64,000 bases of DNA from Zopfochytrium polystomum (GCA_025765615.1 JAIVFJ010000050.1:282909-346908); one strand, 5' to 3'; positions 1 through 11,644 are shown, counted from the first letter of the stretch. A program made the numbers and translations. Notes: a model not told the origin generated them from the sequence alone.

Positions 1-429
1 GGTTGTGGCGCAGTCTGTTTTCTTCTTTCTGCTCGTTGCAAATGATTCTTCTCATTCTGCTGGCTTCAAGTACTTCTCCTTGGTGATTGGAATGGGTCAC
101 AATTTTGTATGAAAGAAATGACAGCTGCTGTATGTGGATGGTGGTAACTGTTGGACGACGGTGTTGTGATGGTGAAGCTGAGGTGGGAGACTGTTGTACA
201 TGCTGTTTGGCTTTAAACAAAATTGTTGCAAAGACCAGGGTACAGAAAATGCACCAAGTCCTCATCATAGTTGGTGCTCCCATGCACCACAGTGTGAGGT
301 GTTGCTCCTGCACATACTGCTTACCACAAAACCCCCAAAACTCTAACAGTCGAGGTCGGCTTGTAGGGCTGGGAGGTCTGTGGCAACCTTTTGCGCAAGG
401 TCACGTTTCTGGTCCTCTCAAGCCTGTGC

Positions 430-1135
430 AGGTCGGATTATGCACCTACAGATGGGGTGAAAGAAAAGGTTGTGTATAGGCAAAAAGCAAGAATAATGAA
501 GCAAGGAAGGTGGTTGGAGATGTCTAGAAGGTTGGGAAAGTCGTCAAGGGAAGTAATGTGGATGGAGGTGAGGTGGTGTAGAAAGATGTCAGAAATCCAA
601 ATACTGTCAAGGTGCGAACAACATGGCAAATTGGTGGAGGAATGGGTGCGAAAGGTGTCAGATAGGTCACAAGCAGTCAGAGTGGGAAGGAATCTGCGAT
701 GGGAGAGTGGGATGGGTCCAGCAGTATCATGGTCAAGGGGGATACAATTGCATTCCAGTCACCAAACCAATAAGCTGGGTGGTTGGGCGGTGTCGTGGTT
801 GAGAAGTTTGGTACACCACTCCTGGAGGGGCGCGAATTCTTGCGTAAAAAAAGGCGGTGATGATGGAAAGAGAGGGTTATGGTGAGGCTCCTGGTGCCAT
901 GTTGACTGATGACGATGACGTGTCGGTGAAAGGAAGATGTCAAGATGAAGCTGACACCAGCGTGTTTTGAAGTTGAAGCGTCATTGAAGATACCTGTGTA
1001 TGTATTTGTGGAGTGTTGGCAGATTGCATGTGTTCCAGTAACAGCAGAACAGCCTGTCTCTTGGAGTGCGAGGATGATTGTGCCAGTCAAAGTCATCCAG
1101 TCAGGATTGAATTGTGTGAGACTACACCGAGGTCT
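430..1135 (-). mobile_element. LINE-type endonuclease domain remnant
   Basis: Two minus-strand open stretches (about 1096-677 and 629-438) together resemble the apurinic/apyrimidinic endonuclease domain of non-LTR retrotransposons. In order they show an LALQETG segment (catalytic Glu region), a GVSFILTSSF segment, a GDWNAI motif (GDfN-like) and an SHLDSIWIS segment (SRLDyi-like). The final S-D-H motif appears only as a degenerate ISNH. The parts lie in different frames, so the copy is broken. Reverse transcriptase would lie further left, outside the window. The family assignment rests on motif order alone and could be wrong. Confidence 0.45.
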
Positions 1136-1150
1136 CAGTGATAAAGTCTA

Positions 1151-2685
1151 GGGATTTTATTCGCAAAAACAAGCGTACCTGTCATAAAACCGAAAGGATT
1201 GGGACCCCTATTATTGCTCCTGGTTCTTTAGTTTCCAAGGCGTTATCAAAGTGTATTTGCGGCTAACCCGTCTTTATTATTGGGCCTGCTTTTACTACTT
1301 TCGTCTTAACAGTTTCTGTTGTGCCAGGGGTTTCTCAACCTATTTTCTTTTTCGGTGACTAGCGGAGACTGCCCAACTGCCTAGGGATGGGGTGCCTGAC
1401 AGGCCGTACCCCAGGCCCGCCTAATTTATTATTTATTTTCGGCACTTGTACACACACACATAGGGTTGGGGGGATTTAGAGCATTTGTGGTGCTCCAAGT
1501 CAGGGGGTTACTTGTCAATTTTCTCTCTCTCTGTTTTTGGGCCATTTCTCATTTTCCTTTTTACTTCAATCTGATTTCTGTCCATTGGCACCAATACAGA
1601 GTCCCTTCAAATCCATCTGGCTCACAAAGGTGAGGGTAGTGAGAGATGGTACACACCCGGGTGTGTACATGGTCCCTTCGTGGGGCTCCTCTTAAGGGGC
1701 CGTGGGTGGGGAATGCAGCTGGCCCCACCAGCAACTGTGTGACATTGCCGGCTCTGTGTTGGAGTGAGGATCCCTGGCGCTTGCCCGCAGCGATGACGGT
1801 GGTGGTGGTGGTGACGACGACGGCCGTCCCCAACCTTCCTGTCCCCGCAAGGGTGTTGGTGGCTGCGCCCGGTGCGGCCCCCGACACCTGAGAGTTTGAT
1901 CTACAAGCGCCTGCCTCGGTCCTATTGCTGTGAGGGTGAGATGTGTGAGTACGAGTGCGATGCGATAAAGCCCGTTGGTTGAGTGGTCGTGCCAACGCAG
2001 CCCAGCGGGGTGCGTGTACGATCGCAGGTGTTTCCGCGTGCGAGTTCCCTGCTGGCGACCTTCCGACCCCTACATAGTCAACTCCCTTCTCTCTCTCCCC
2101 CCCGTCGCCAGCGACGACGAGGGTTCCCACAGCACCAACTGCGACGAGGGGCGCGAGGTTGCGCCCTGTCCGTCCCGTTGCTATTAACCGCTCCTGTTGT
2201 ATTTGAGATTAGGTTCCTGAGATAAAAACCCCTGTTTCCCTCTTCTCTCTCTTTTTATTCTGCGGTTGTGTTGCGCCCTCGGGAGTGCCCTTCCGTTTCC
2301 CCTCACATCGGCCCGCGGCCACGCGAGTCATCGGTGCTCCAGCACCGATCCTTCAGAGGATTGTCCCTCTGAATGTTCATTCTTTGTGTTTGAGACCCCT
2401 GTTAGACAGACCAGTAGGGATACTTTGTGGACTAGGCAAGTAGTAGGGTTGAAACACCCCCTAGACAACAGCCCAATAAAGTTAGTTTTAGCCTATTATT
2501 TGCTTTCCCTCACTCTAGGGCCCAGATCCCAGGGTCAAAAGAGTGAGTATAGTCTCACAATTGCATTTGGAGACGAAGTTTTGGCCCACGTTCCAGGTGG
2601 CAAAACAAGGTGGTGGGAAGGGGGAGGCTGTTCAGGTGTGGAGGAGAGGGGAGGTGGCATTATTTATTGACATTTCCCGCATTGT
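1151..2685. other. Gene-poor, probably repeat-derived DNA
   Basis: No coding stretch here is convincing. At 1968-2060 there is a tRNA-like A-box (GGTTGAGTGGTCGTGCC) followed by a weak B-box-like segment, which could be a tRNA-derived SINE head. An AATAAA-type signal occurs near 2475. The composition differs from the genes to the right, and the stretch ends in a poly-T run. Confidence 0.3.
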
Positions 2686-2709
2686 TTTTTTTTTTTTTTT
2701 TTTTTTTTT
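2686..2709. repeat. Poly-T tract
   Basis: A run of about 24 T on the + strand. It may be the poly-A end of an old minus-strand retrotransposed copy, or simple slippage. Confidence 0.9.
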
Positions 2710-4009
2710 AAAGGAAGAAGGGAAGGAAAAAGGGTGATAGTGTGCGCTATTCAACGAGGGAACCTCATTGCGGAGATGGGCGTGGACTTCAGCAATTGCA
2801 TTTGTAATCTGGGTCTGAATGGTGATGGTGATGGTGGGTCGCTAAGCACAAAAGTGATGAGCAGGAACCAATTACTGACGTTGCTGATGCTGTTCGTGTG
2901 ATTGGCAACTTGGCATATCTGGGCGCCAATCTTTGTGTGAAGTTGAGTGTTGTTGTTGTCAAGAGAGGTAACACCGATCCCTAGGCGATAGTGCATGGGA
3001 GCTGGCGGGATGAGTATGGGAGGATCAGGCATGCTGGGGTCGCGAAACGGAGCTGCTGGGGTGGCGGTGGCGCTGTCTGGTGGTCGGTGTGCCAATTGGC
3101 GGGGTTTTTTTATCCATCCATCCACCATCTCGCTGTCGTACTAAATTAAGAACGCGTTCATTGTGGAGATTTAGGGCTCTTGTACGGGCCTAGCGGGTTT
3201 GGGCGGTGGGTGACTTGATTTACACACCTGTTATACAGCCAGACGGTCAAGTCGTCTCGGCAGCCGTCGTCCGTCGTCGACAGCCACGCTGTGCTTGGCT
3301 GCCGATCCAGTCGGTAGAGTAATCATCAAAGGTTCTGGCGGAGAATTGCTGTAGGGACCCGACCATGCTGTGATCGGAGCGGAATTGTCACCCCTTACGA
3401 AAGTGACAGCACAGTGCTGCATCTCGCAATGTAGAGTCCATCTTCCGCTTTATGCTGTTTTTGCCGCCCGGCTGGCTCGTGTGTAGGGTGGGCTGGAGCG
3501 AGACAAGGACGACGACCTGCAGTTGCGTGCTGCGTAAGCAATACCACCGCGGCGACCCGCGGCTCGGATAACACCAACACCGCAGACTACATCGATGCTC
3601 AGATGCGATCTGTCTGGAGGGCACGAGACGCTACGCACTTCCCTGTTTTCGAAGCTCACAGGCTGAATTGGGACCCGTTTCGGTCTTCGAAGAGGGCGGA
3701 TCTGAGGAGAGGTCCAAAAATGGGCGACTGGTGAGTAAGATCTCCTTTGAGATTAATCGCCGTTGTAACCCCCGGAATAAGGACCTCAGCAGTCGATGCT
3801 TTTGGTCGTCACCCACGACGGTGTGTTTAAACCCTCGTTATGCGCCGTGCACAGACGGGGACGAAATCGAAGCTCCGTTGTCACCAAACCCGCCTTAAGT
3901 CACGTGGTCAAGGGTGTGGCGCAATTAAGACCAGCGCCAGAGGAACGAAAGAAAAAAAAGGACTCGTCAACCGAACCCTTCGTCCACCTCAATCACACAC
4001 ACTTCAGCG
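2710..4009. other. Intergenic, no gene recognised
   Basis: Short open frames on both strands look like chance. The 3' part (about 3900-4009) is the upstream region of the RPS29 gene and is pyrimidine- and A-rich just before its start codon. Confidence 0.4.
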
Positions 4010-4550
4010 ATGGCGCACTCCAAGGTTTGGTACTCCCACCCGCGCAACTACGGCAAGGGCTCCCGCCAGTGGTGAGTGCACTTGCGAATCTCTCCTTGAG
4101 CGGCCCCAATCGCCACAATTCCAATTCCGGCTGGCGATGGATCGGGAGCGCGCCGCTAGAGGGCCTGGAGGGATCGGGCAGATCTTTACTGTCAGGATCT
4201 CTTGGCTTCTGTAGCAGATCCCATTCCCCTTCGCTTCCGGCTGTCGCGACAGCAGATCGCCTCCTGCCGCTCTCTCAATTTCGAGGATTTGTGAACCGAT
4301 CGTCAAACACCACCAACCCATTGCAACTTCCCCCTTGTCTTCAATTTGCTTAGCCGCGTCTGCGCCCACCAGGCTGGTCTGATCCGCAAGTACGGCCTCG
4401 ATCTGTGCCGTCAGTGCTTCCGGGAGTACTCCCGTGACATTGGTTTCGTCAAGGTCAGTTACAATCATTTTTGCTTCTTTGATAGGCACGATTTGCTGAC
4501 GCTTTGTTCCCATCTTGTCCCACTTTTCTCTATAATGCCAGTCCCGCTAA
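4010..4550 (+). CDS. RPS29: Ribosomal protein uS14 (40S S29), three exons
   Basis: Small-subunit ribosomal protein that binds zinc and rRNA in the 40S head. Exons are 4010-4071, 4354-4453 and 4542-4550. They join to a 56-residue product, the usual length for this family. It starts [20 protein letters not shown] and continues with [20 protein letters not shown]. The zinc ligands CxxC and CxxC are both present. The first intron (282 bases, GTGAGT donor, TTGCTTAG acceptor) splits the first zinc cysteine codon. The second intron is 88 bases. The last exon adds only Ser-Arg and a stop; yeast has Phe-Arg there, so the third exon is the least certain part. Confidence 0.93.
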
Positions 4551-4879
4551 GTGTCGAATCCTTTTCGATCGATGGCTGGATTGACCGGGAGGGGAAACGT
4601 GGTGGGCTGGAGAGTGATGAAATCGGAAAGCGGTGGGGTGTGCGTTTGCCCCATGATGTCGATCTGCGACTTCTAGTTTGGGCATATTTCTTTCGGGGAG
4701 GTTTTCTTGTATGAGGGTGATAGTGTGGACAGGTCGGGTAGCAGTGTCGGTCCTGGGGGTAATTTCGTGCTCCTGGGCCACAAGAAGATGCAGTCTTTCC
4801 CTCACCAAAATACTTCAACGAACCATCTACTTTGCAAATTGTGCCGTATTTGGCAGTGGAAGCGCTTTGAATCGTCGGT

Positions 4880-6608
4880 TCACCTCCCGCACCAAGGCCA
4901 TGGCCCACCGCGGTAACTCCTCCAGCCCTTCTCCTCTTCCCACCTCATTGCTAACCGTTGACAGTGGTCGTGGCCCTCCGATCTCCACTCGGTGACGGGT
5001 CCTCCAAACACCAGCCGTTCACCAAATTCAGACCAAGTACCGCCACGCCACTCGACTCGGGGAAATCCCCCACAAGTTAGAGGAACTCGCAGTTCGTCGA
5101 GCAGAAGAGACTCAATGGCTCTTCCGTCATCCCGCGAAATAAAATCTGAACGCTCTGCTCGAACGACTGTGGCAACGTCCAGCCCGCTGCAAACCAGCTG
5201 GGTCAGCCCAGTCGTCCGGATGAGGCTGTCCACAACTGTGCCGGCGGCCTCCCACTCAGACGTAAACTCGTCATTCGACCCTGCCGGAAAATCCACGTGA
5301 AAGTCCGACGGCTGCACTGAAAAGCCTGAGTCGCAGTGTATTCCCGTCGCAGCTACGAAGCACAGGTAGATGTGGAGATGCACCGCCTTGTAGATGGGCT
5401 CGCAAGACACTAGCTCCTCCAGCAAATAACTTATCCTGCTATTGCGAAGAGCCCAATCCTCCACACGACGCCCGAACGGTGCACCGTTGAATGGAAGCAC
5501 GACGCGTCGAAGTGGCGCATGCATATCATCCGCGCGCCGCCGGGCCAGGGCGCCTGGCAGCGCACCCCAGAATGTCGAGGCCTCTGACGGGTCAGGCAGT
5601 TCCATCGAGACTTCGAGGGCGTCGACTACGCGGCAGGCTGCGAGGGCCTCCCTTGCGAGGTGGAACGCGGTCGAGTCCGGTGACTTGGGGAGGTGGATGC
5701 CGAGGGTTTTCAGCGGCAGATGCCAAGAGCCTGCCGGCGGCGACAAGGTGGTTGCGGGGGCGAGGTTTCCCACGAATCTGCCCAGCCGAAGAGACTCTAG
5801 CATGGACGGAAGGATGTCTGTTGACGTTGCGGAAGCGCGCATAAATGCATCCAACACACCAAAGTATTCGATGGGGAATGGATCCAGCGTCAGATGGCGG
5901 AGCGCGCCAAACCGTGTAAGATAGAGCATTGACGATATATCCTGGGGCGGCACTTGGGTGGTCGTCCTTATGGCGAGAGATTGTAGGTTTTTGATGGTTG
6001 CAAACGGCTTCACTGTGCGCAACGGGCAATGGCTCCGAAACACTTCAAAGAAACTAAGAAAAATGGCTGGCTGTGACGGAAATGCGAGAAGATCTTGCCA
6101 GTTCAGCGAATCGAAAGAAGAGGTTGGATAGAGGCTGTACCGTTCCGATAGTTAAAGAGTCAGAGAAAATCGTGGCAAATGAGACCAATGTGATCTCTCA
6201 CCGCAGCGAATAACGTTTCAGCTGCAGACATGAATTCCGAATGGTCGCGATCGCTGAGGGAAGCTGGTTATAGTGGTACAACTCGAAAAAAGCGAAGTCG
6301 ATTTGACGGACGGCGTGGCCGATCAGCGGCAGCTGCCTCTTCATAATGTGACTCGACAGCGACAGATTCAGGAGGATTGGGTGGGGGAGGTCGTGGGTGC
6401 CGTCATCAATTGTCAGATTCAAAGTCTTGAAGATCACGGACTCCGCGATGGGCTTGAGCGTGCGGCACACGCGCAAAAGGTGAGCAGGAATCCATGAAAG
6501 CGATCTATAAGCGCCGCTTCCACCAAGAGCGGAGGGAACATCGGCGGGGACGGCGTATGCTAATATGACGCGGAGCAGGTGGTCAGGGAGGTTCAGCAGG
6601 TGAGCCAT
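4880..6608 (-). CDS. F-box protein with leucine-rich C-terminal region
   Basis: Exons are 6608-6202 and 6134-4880 (minus strand), giving 553 residues. The donor CTGCG/GTGAGA and acceptor GGTACAG/CCTC preserve phase. The N-terminus (MAHLLNLPDHLLRVILAYAV) is a typical F-box start, and the rest has Leu-rich repeats of the fungal F-box/LRR type. Such proteins normally act as SCF ubiquitin-ligase adaptors through Skp1; the substrate cannot be inferred. I chose the start at MAHLL rather than an upstream Met because the F-box begins directly after it. Confidence 0.75.
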
Positions 6609-6727
6609 TGCAAATGAAGTTTCAACAGCCCAAACTGCGCCACGAACACAGCGCGCGTTGAGGATGGTGGGAGGGCGAAAGTCGGACTGAATCTTCAATC
6701 ACTCGCCTTTCCTTTTACGCTCTGCAA

Positions 6728-7361
6728 TCGAACACTCTTCGACCGTATCTGGCCGCTGTCAGATCAACCCTCTCGGCTCCAATCGACCTGGAAATCTTCG
6801 CCTCCCAGATTCACCGAGGGCCACATCAAGGCTGAGGTCGAATCGAGGTCAGTTCCAGTTGTTGTGAATCCACAGCGGCGATGCCCCACAACCCCCTCAC
6901 AATCATCATAAGAAAAACCGATTAGCAGATGTTTTTCCGGCCCAGGCAAACAACGGAACTACTTGTTAAGCCTGTCCTAGTTTCCCGCAATGTGTATGAG
7001 CAGGTATTCATCCAGCCGTCCATCAACGCCGTTCGCATCAGCATCAGGATATAGAAGACCGACGATCTGGAACGCAAAAACATTTAAGTTTATCATGATC
7101 AGGGCGGAGACTTTCCAGATTCTGAGAAGGAAGCCGATTCAAGTGAGGGCGGAGTGGAGGGTTACGCTGGCACCATTTTCAAGTCCCTTTCTTCATATCT
7201 AACACAAGCCGAAACAGGGTTTCGACATGAGCTTCCTCATTTCAAACTTCCACACAGAGCAGATGTTGAAGCACAAGCTGGTTGACTTTGTTCTAAGCAA
7301 GGAAATTAGCGAGAAGAGTTTGAGGTATCATGCGAGAGCGCGTACTGTTGCGAAGGGTTAG
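6728..7361 (+). pseudogene. ARP2/3 complex subunit 4 (ARPC4) pseudogene
   Basis: Clear remains of the 20-kDa Arp2/3 subunit: NTLRPYLAAVRSTLSA, then LLVKPVLVSRNVYEQVFIQP, IMIRAE, QILRRKPIQ and [20 protein letters not shown]. Lesions: no ATG before the first conserved residues; a one-base frameshift near 6818; an in-frame TAG near 7056 in place of Gln or Lys; a net frame change near 7080 with loss of about three codons; deletion of about eight codons near the C-terminus; and an early stop. Two introns with good splice sites remain (about 6850-6950 and 7141-7218), so this is a duplicated copy, not a retrocopy. It lies head to head with the F-box gene. Confidence 0.85.
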
Positions 7362-7906
7362 ATGTTCTGTTGCCAATGTTTGTGGTACGGTCAATTTCAT
7401 TCCTTAAATGGTTGCCATGCAGTTCTTAGAGCAGTTCCTTCGGCATTGGTAGTTAGGAGCATTATGTCAATAACGATCTCGGGTGATTTGGAGAGGCGGA
7501 CAAGTGCAAGAGGGCACGTCGGCTCGATGACACGATCTGCGCTTCTATTTCGATGAACAACCCAAACCAAAATTCAATTCCGCTGCATCACGATTTTTTT
7601 TTTCGAGTTCGAAACACTGCACGCTCCCACTCCCCGAGTTGCGCCAAGAATGCCGAGTTTGGCGCAACGATCGGTCTCGCCTCGCGCGCAATCTCCAGCG
7701 CGCGATCCCTCGAGATCCGCAGCTTCCAGCCGCACCATCGTTCACTTCGAAGTGCTTTGTTGAGCGAGCGGTGCAATGTAACGTTCGGACCCTGTTGGAG
7801 AATGGGGCCGCGAATAATGCCTTGCAACCTTGTTGTTTGAGTCTATTCCTTCCCCCGGTCTACCGTTCTGTGATTTTTACCCTGTTTGCCGCTTCCTTGC
7901 CCTGCC
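7362..7906. other. Intergenic, no gene recognised
   Basis: No supported coding signal. The stretch separates the ARPC4 relic from the 3' end of the minus-strand START gene. Confidence 0.5.
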
Positions 7907-8798
7907 TCACTTTCCCTTCGCGGCCATCTGCTTTGCAATGGCTGCAACAAACGAGTCGAGGGTGTAGGACAGGCCCTTGTTGACCACCCACGGCGACATG
8001 GTCCCTCGCAGGTCTGAGCGAATCATGTAATACACCTTGGACTGTGAGCCGTCGCCGATGCTTTCGCACATGAAGCCTTTCGTTGGGTGGTGCGCGTATG
8101 AGTGTCAGAATGGAACGTCCTCACACTAACTCTGTCCCAAACAGCAGCAACAACTCACCGCTCACAAAATTGTACCCCCTCACGACCCCCTCCGACTCCG
8201 GCAACAGCTTCTTGCCAACCCCTTCCTCCACCGCCTGCCACGCCGAGTAGAACCGCCCTATCCCATCGTTCCTCACAACAATCCGAAAATCCACGTACTC
8301 CCTCGCCGCAATCATCCCGCCGAGCACCGCAGCAGACCGCGACGTCATCAGACCGCCGTAGTAGACCTCGTCTTTGGCGCTGGCGTCGTCGTCGGCGACC
8401 GGCAGCTCGTCGATGCGCAGAAGCTCTGCCCAGAGGGTGACCATCTTGTCCCAGGAGGTGCGGTTGGGGATGTCGCCGCAAAAGTCAAAGATGGCGGAAG
8501 CGCGATGGGGGAGGATTGCGATCACGATGTACTGATCCCAGGATGACGAGGGGAAGGAGCGCTTTTTGATCGTTTTGCCCGACTGAGGGAAGGTGGGGAG
8601 GGATGTGGCGGATGGGATAGGGGAAGATTCAAACCAGCGCCTACGCATATGTGTGAGGAAAAAGCGCCCTACCGATGAGGAGACTGTGGACCAGGCGGGC
8701 GTCTCGAGCGTGTCGATCAGGGCCAGGAAGTCTCGCTTGAGTTGTGGGGCGTGGGCGGCGATCCCTTGCAGTGTGGCGGCGTCGACGTCGTGGGGCAT
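7907..8798 (-). CDS. START-domain lipid-binding-like protein
   Basis: Exons are 8798-8673, 8582-8159 and 8076-7907 (minus), giving 239 residues. The first intron is 90 bases and can be read through by chance. Removing it joins WSTVSSS to GKTIKKRSF, as expected for a START fold. The last intron ends at ACGAAAG/GC and keeps frame. Family marks are AIFDFCGDIPNRTSWDKM, then a VYYMIRSDLRGTMSPWVVNK segment typical of the START C-terminal helix region. START domains bind a single lipid in a hydrophobic cavity and move it between membranes; the ligand is unknown. Compact, with no other domain seen. Confidence 0.75.
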
Positions 8799-9077
8799 GA
8801 TGAGGCGACGAATCTCAAAACTTGTGTCTTTCAGAGGCGTTATAAGGTTTGACAAGGAGAAACGAAACTATCCGCCCACTGCACTGCATGCGCACTGACT
8901 GTTGGTCTTATTAAGAATCTTGGCGTCTGGCAACAGAAAAAAAAGGGTGTGGACAACCGGAAGGTACAATCATGAGGGGACAAAAAAGGGATAAGAGGAT
9001 GCGGGAACGAAAGTCAAAGAACAAAGCAAAGGCCAAGTGGATATCCGTGGTTGTTTGCAGGCCGACAGCGCGATAAG

Positions 9078-10316
9078 TCAAATGTAGCCATGTCTGAAGA
9101 GAATCTCCACGACCGCGGCCTGCCCGTCGTACGACATGATCTCGTCGGACGACATTGGCCCACCGACCGCCGACACAATCTTGAGCATCATCTTGCCCAT
9201 CTTCGCCGCAAACTTTGACGTCGAATAGTGCCTCCTGCCGTGGGTGCGCACCGCCTCTGCGATCCGTGCGACGCGGTGGTGACGCGACTCCTGGTAGAGG
9301 CGGAACGCCTTGCGCGGGTCGCTGGGCATCCTGTTAATGAGGGCGGAGAGGACCTCGGCGTCCTCGAGCACAACGTTGCTGACGTGGCCGAGGAACGGCG
9401 GCATGACGTGCTTTGCGCATCCGATCATGACGCAGTTGCCGCGGTACCACTGCGGGAGGAGTTCCATGTCGTAGATGGTTGTCGGGAAGATCTCTCGCGC
9501 ACCGCGGATCAGCGGCTGTAAGAGGTCGGGCATCCCCCACCGCGCGGCCATGTCCGCGATGGCCACGCGCTTCTGGTACAGGTCGAACCACGGCTGCCAG
9601 CTGTCGTGGGAGACGATCTCGGAGGGTTTGAGCTCCATCACTAGCCACTTGATCTGTGTATCTGATGTGCGGTATAGGAGGCAAGATTTGGCGTTTGCAT
9701 TGTCGGTGTAGTAATGCAGGGCGTGGGACTCCCAGGCGACCCCCGAGACTGGATCCAGGTCTGTGATGCCGTAGTAGCCGATGAATCCGATTGGAGAGGG
9801 GTTGCGGTTTGGAAAAAGCACCTTCCGCACTCCCGAGTGGATGCCGTCGGCGCCTATGAGTATGTCGCCATACGCGACCGTGCCGTCTTTGAACTTTGCT
9901 TTGACGCCGAGGCTGCCGGGGATAGGCGGCTCCTCAATGTCCACGAGCAGCTTGTCGGTGTGGACGTAGACGCCCTCCTTTGCCAGTGCATTGGTCAGGA
10001 TGCGGATCAGGGCTGTCCGCTTGATGGTGACGGTGAAGAGGTCGGCGCCGTTGCCGGCCGTCGGGAATGCGGCGACGAGGTTGCCGGCGAAGTCGCGGAT
10101 CTCATGGCGGTCGCAGTGGTTGCCCTCGCGCACAACGTCTTCGAGCAGGCCGAGGTGCTTGATGGCGCGCATGCCGTTCTCAGCGAGGTAGGCTGCGGGC
10201 GGCACGTCGGTGAAGTCCAGGGCGCGGTCGTAGACCTCGACGTCGTGGCCGGCACGGCGGAGAGCGAGGGCGACGGCGGGCCCGCCGATGCCGGCGCCGA
10301 TGACCAGTATCCGCAT
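9078..10316 (-). CDS. FAD-dependent monooxygenase, paralogue 1
   Basis: Single-exon gene of 412 residues starting MRILVIGAGIGG, a Rossmann GxGxxG at residues 7-12. A GADGIHSGVRK motif (the DG motif that contacts FAD and NAD(P)H) lies at about 155-165. This is the class A flavoprotein monooxygenase layout (PHBH/UbiH-like), which hydroxylates aromatic or polyketide-type substrates using NAD(P)H and O2. In the second FAD motif, usually GD with a ribityl-binding Asp, the sequence here is IGCAKHVMPPFLGH at about 298-311, with Cys in the Asp position. A close paralogue lies 3.6 kb away on the same strand. Substrate unknown. Confidence 0.85.
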   Translation of the reverse strand: MRILVIGAGIGGPAVALALRRAGHDVEVYDRALDFTDVPPAAYLAENGMRAIKHLGLLEDVVREGNHCDRHEIRDFAGNLVAAFPTAGNGADLFTVTIKRTALIRILTNALAKEGVYVHTDKLLVDIEEPPIPGSLGVKAKFKDGTVAYGDILIGADGIHSGVRKVLFPNRNPSPIGFIGYYGITDLDPVSGVAWESHALHYYTDNANAKSCLLYRTSDTQIKWLVMELKPSEIVSHDSWQPWFDLYQKRVAIADMAARWGMPDLLQPLIRGAREIFPTTIYDMELLPQWYRGNCVMIGCAKHVMPPFLGHVSNVVLEDAEVLSALINRMPSDPRKAFRLYQESRHHRVARIAEAVRTHGRRHYSTSKFAAKMGKMMLKIVSAVGGPMSSDEIMSYDGQAAVVEILFRHGYI

Positions 10317-10899
10317 TGATTGAATGAATGAATGGGGTGCTTTTTTATTTTTTCTTTCTTTTTGTTTGCCGCTTTCTTTTCTATTGGTTCGTTCGGTTCC
10401 CTTGTCTGTCTAGATGTCTTGCTGTCATGTTTGTTTGTCTCTTTAATTTCTCCTTGTTTTTTTCTTTTTTTAGTTTTTTTTTTTTTTTGCTTTTTTTTCT
10501 CAGTTTGCGAACTCCAAACGTCCACGTGACATTCCAAACAGATGAATGAATGAGACAAAAACTAAATGATTGGATGCTCGGTTTTGTCGTTGTTGTTCGG
10601 ATCTGCGGGATCGCATGCATGCATGCATGCATGCTGGGCGAATTCGTCGACAACTTGTCTGTCGGTCTGTCGGTCTGTCGGTCTGTCTCCTTGTCGCAGT
10701 TTCGATTAGCCTGCGGACGAAACCTATTCCGTCAGCAATAGAGATCGGGAGGCCTGGGGGGGAGTGTGGGGGACGAGCGATGTGGCTGCATCGTCTGTGA
10801 ACCCCCATCCGCCGATCGACACCGTGCGCTTGGTAGCTTCGTCAGTTCAGATAGGTGTTTTCCTTTTGACGTTACCCATTTTTCCATCTCCACCCTCAG
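10317..10899. other. Intergenic with microsatellites
   Basis: Holds T-rich upstream DNA of the FAD gene, a (GCAT)n run at about 10613-10634 and a (GTCTGTCG)n run at about 10658-10690. No signal-peptide exon for the Cys-rich exon at 10900 was found here. Confidence 0.6.
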
Positions 10900-10997
10900 C
10901 CGCACCTGGAGCAGAAGTATGCTGCTGCTGCTACAATGAAGACCGTGGGAATAAGTGTGTGGGCAGATCAAAGGACTGCTGTGACGTTTATCAACTG
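10900..10997 (+). pseudogene. Cys-rich secreted peptide, orphan second exon
   Basis: An exon-like segment after a CCCTCAG acceptor reads APGAEVCCCCYNEDRGNKC and then a CC pair before VYQL. It resembles the second exons of the peptide genes at 11645, 47295 and 48640 (Cys cluster, acidic/Asn-Gly-type loop, later CC pair). A GTACGA donor follows, and a nearby acceptor would place TAA directly after. No matching signal-peptide exon or usable ATG lies upstream, so I treat it as a relic. An unseen distant first exon is possible. Confidence 0.45.
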
Positions 10998-11644
10998 GTA
11001 CGACTCCCATCTCCCAATCCCTCTATTCATTTAACACACAGTAAGTCTGTTTCACAGCACAGGAATCCTCATCAAGATTTTGCATCCCACCTTCACCTCC
11101 TCCCTCCATCTCTTCTGAGTCTGTTTTTGTCGGCTGGGTTTTCTCCCCCATAAAGTCTTTTTTGCTGGCCCAACCAGCCGCCAGTCCTTGTCCCACGGTA
11201 ATCGCATGTAATGTTTGAGTCTCATAACAAAGCCACCAACGACGACATGCGCCAAACATTAACTCTTACTCAAACCGCGGAGGGGGAGAAGCGAAGAGAT
11301 GAGGTCAAAGCCACAATTTGCTATCAAGAGAGGGACCTCATCCGTCTCAGCACGACGGAGCGCAGTGCGGCGGCTGGTGGGATGGACGGGGCATTTCAAT
11401 CGAGACAGACATGTGCAGAAAGGCTTTTGTGGTTGGTTTGACGGAGAGCAAGACAGGCGCAGGGTCGCCGAACTTGGCGCAGTGACAGGCATGTGCGACG
11501 CCTGTTCGACCGAGTGCTGAGCGCACCAACTTTGTAAGTAGGACCAAAAAGCAGAGACATTGGCGCCCCTCAATCACTCATGTGATGGAGAAAGTTCTGC
11601 CAAAGAAGGAGCCAACGCACCATAAAAAGCGTAAAACAACAGTA

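Noticed and set aside
1561..2130. A 189-residue minus frame in the left repeat-like region
   Set aside because: Low-complexity Thr/Val runs and no recognisable motif; composition suggests chance in GC-rich DNA.
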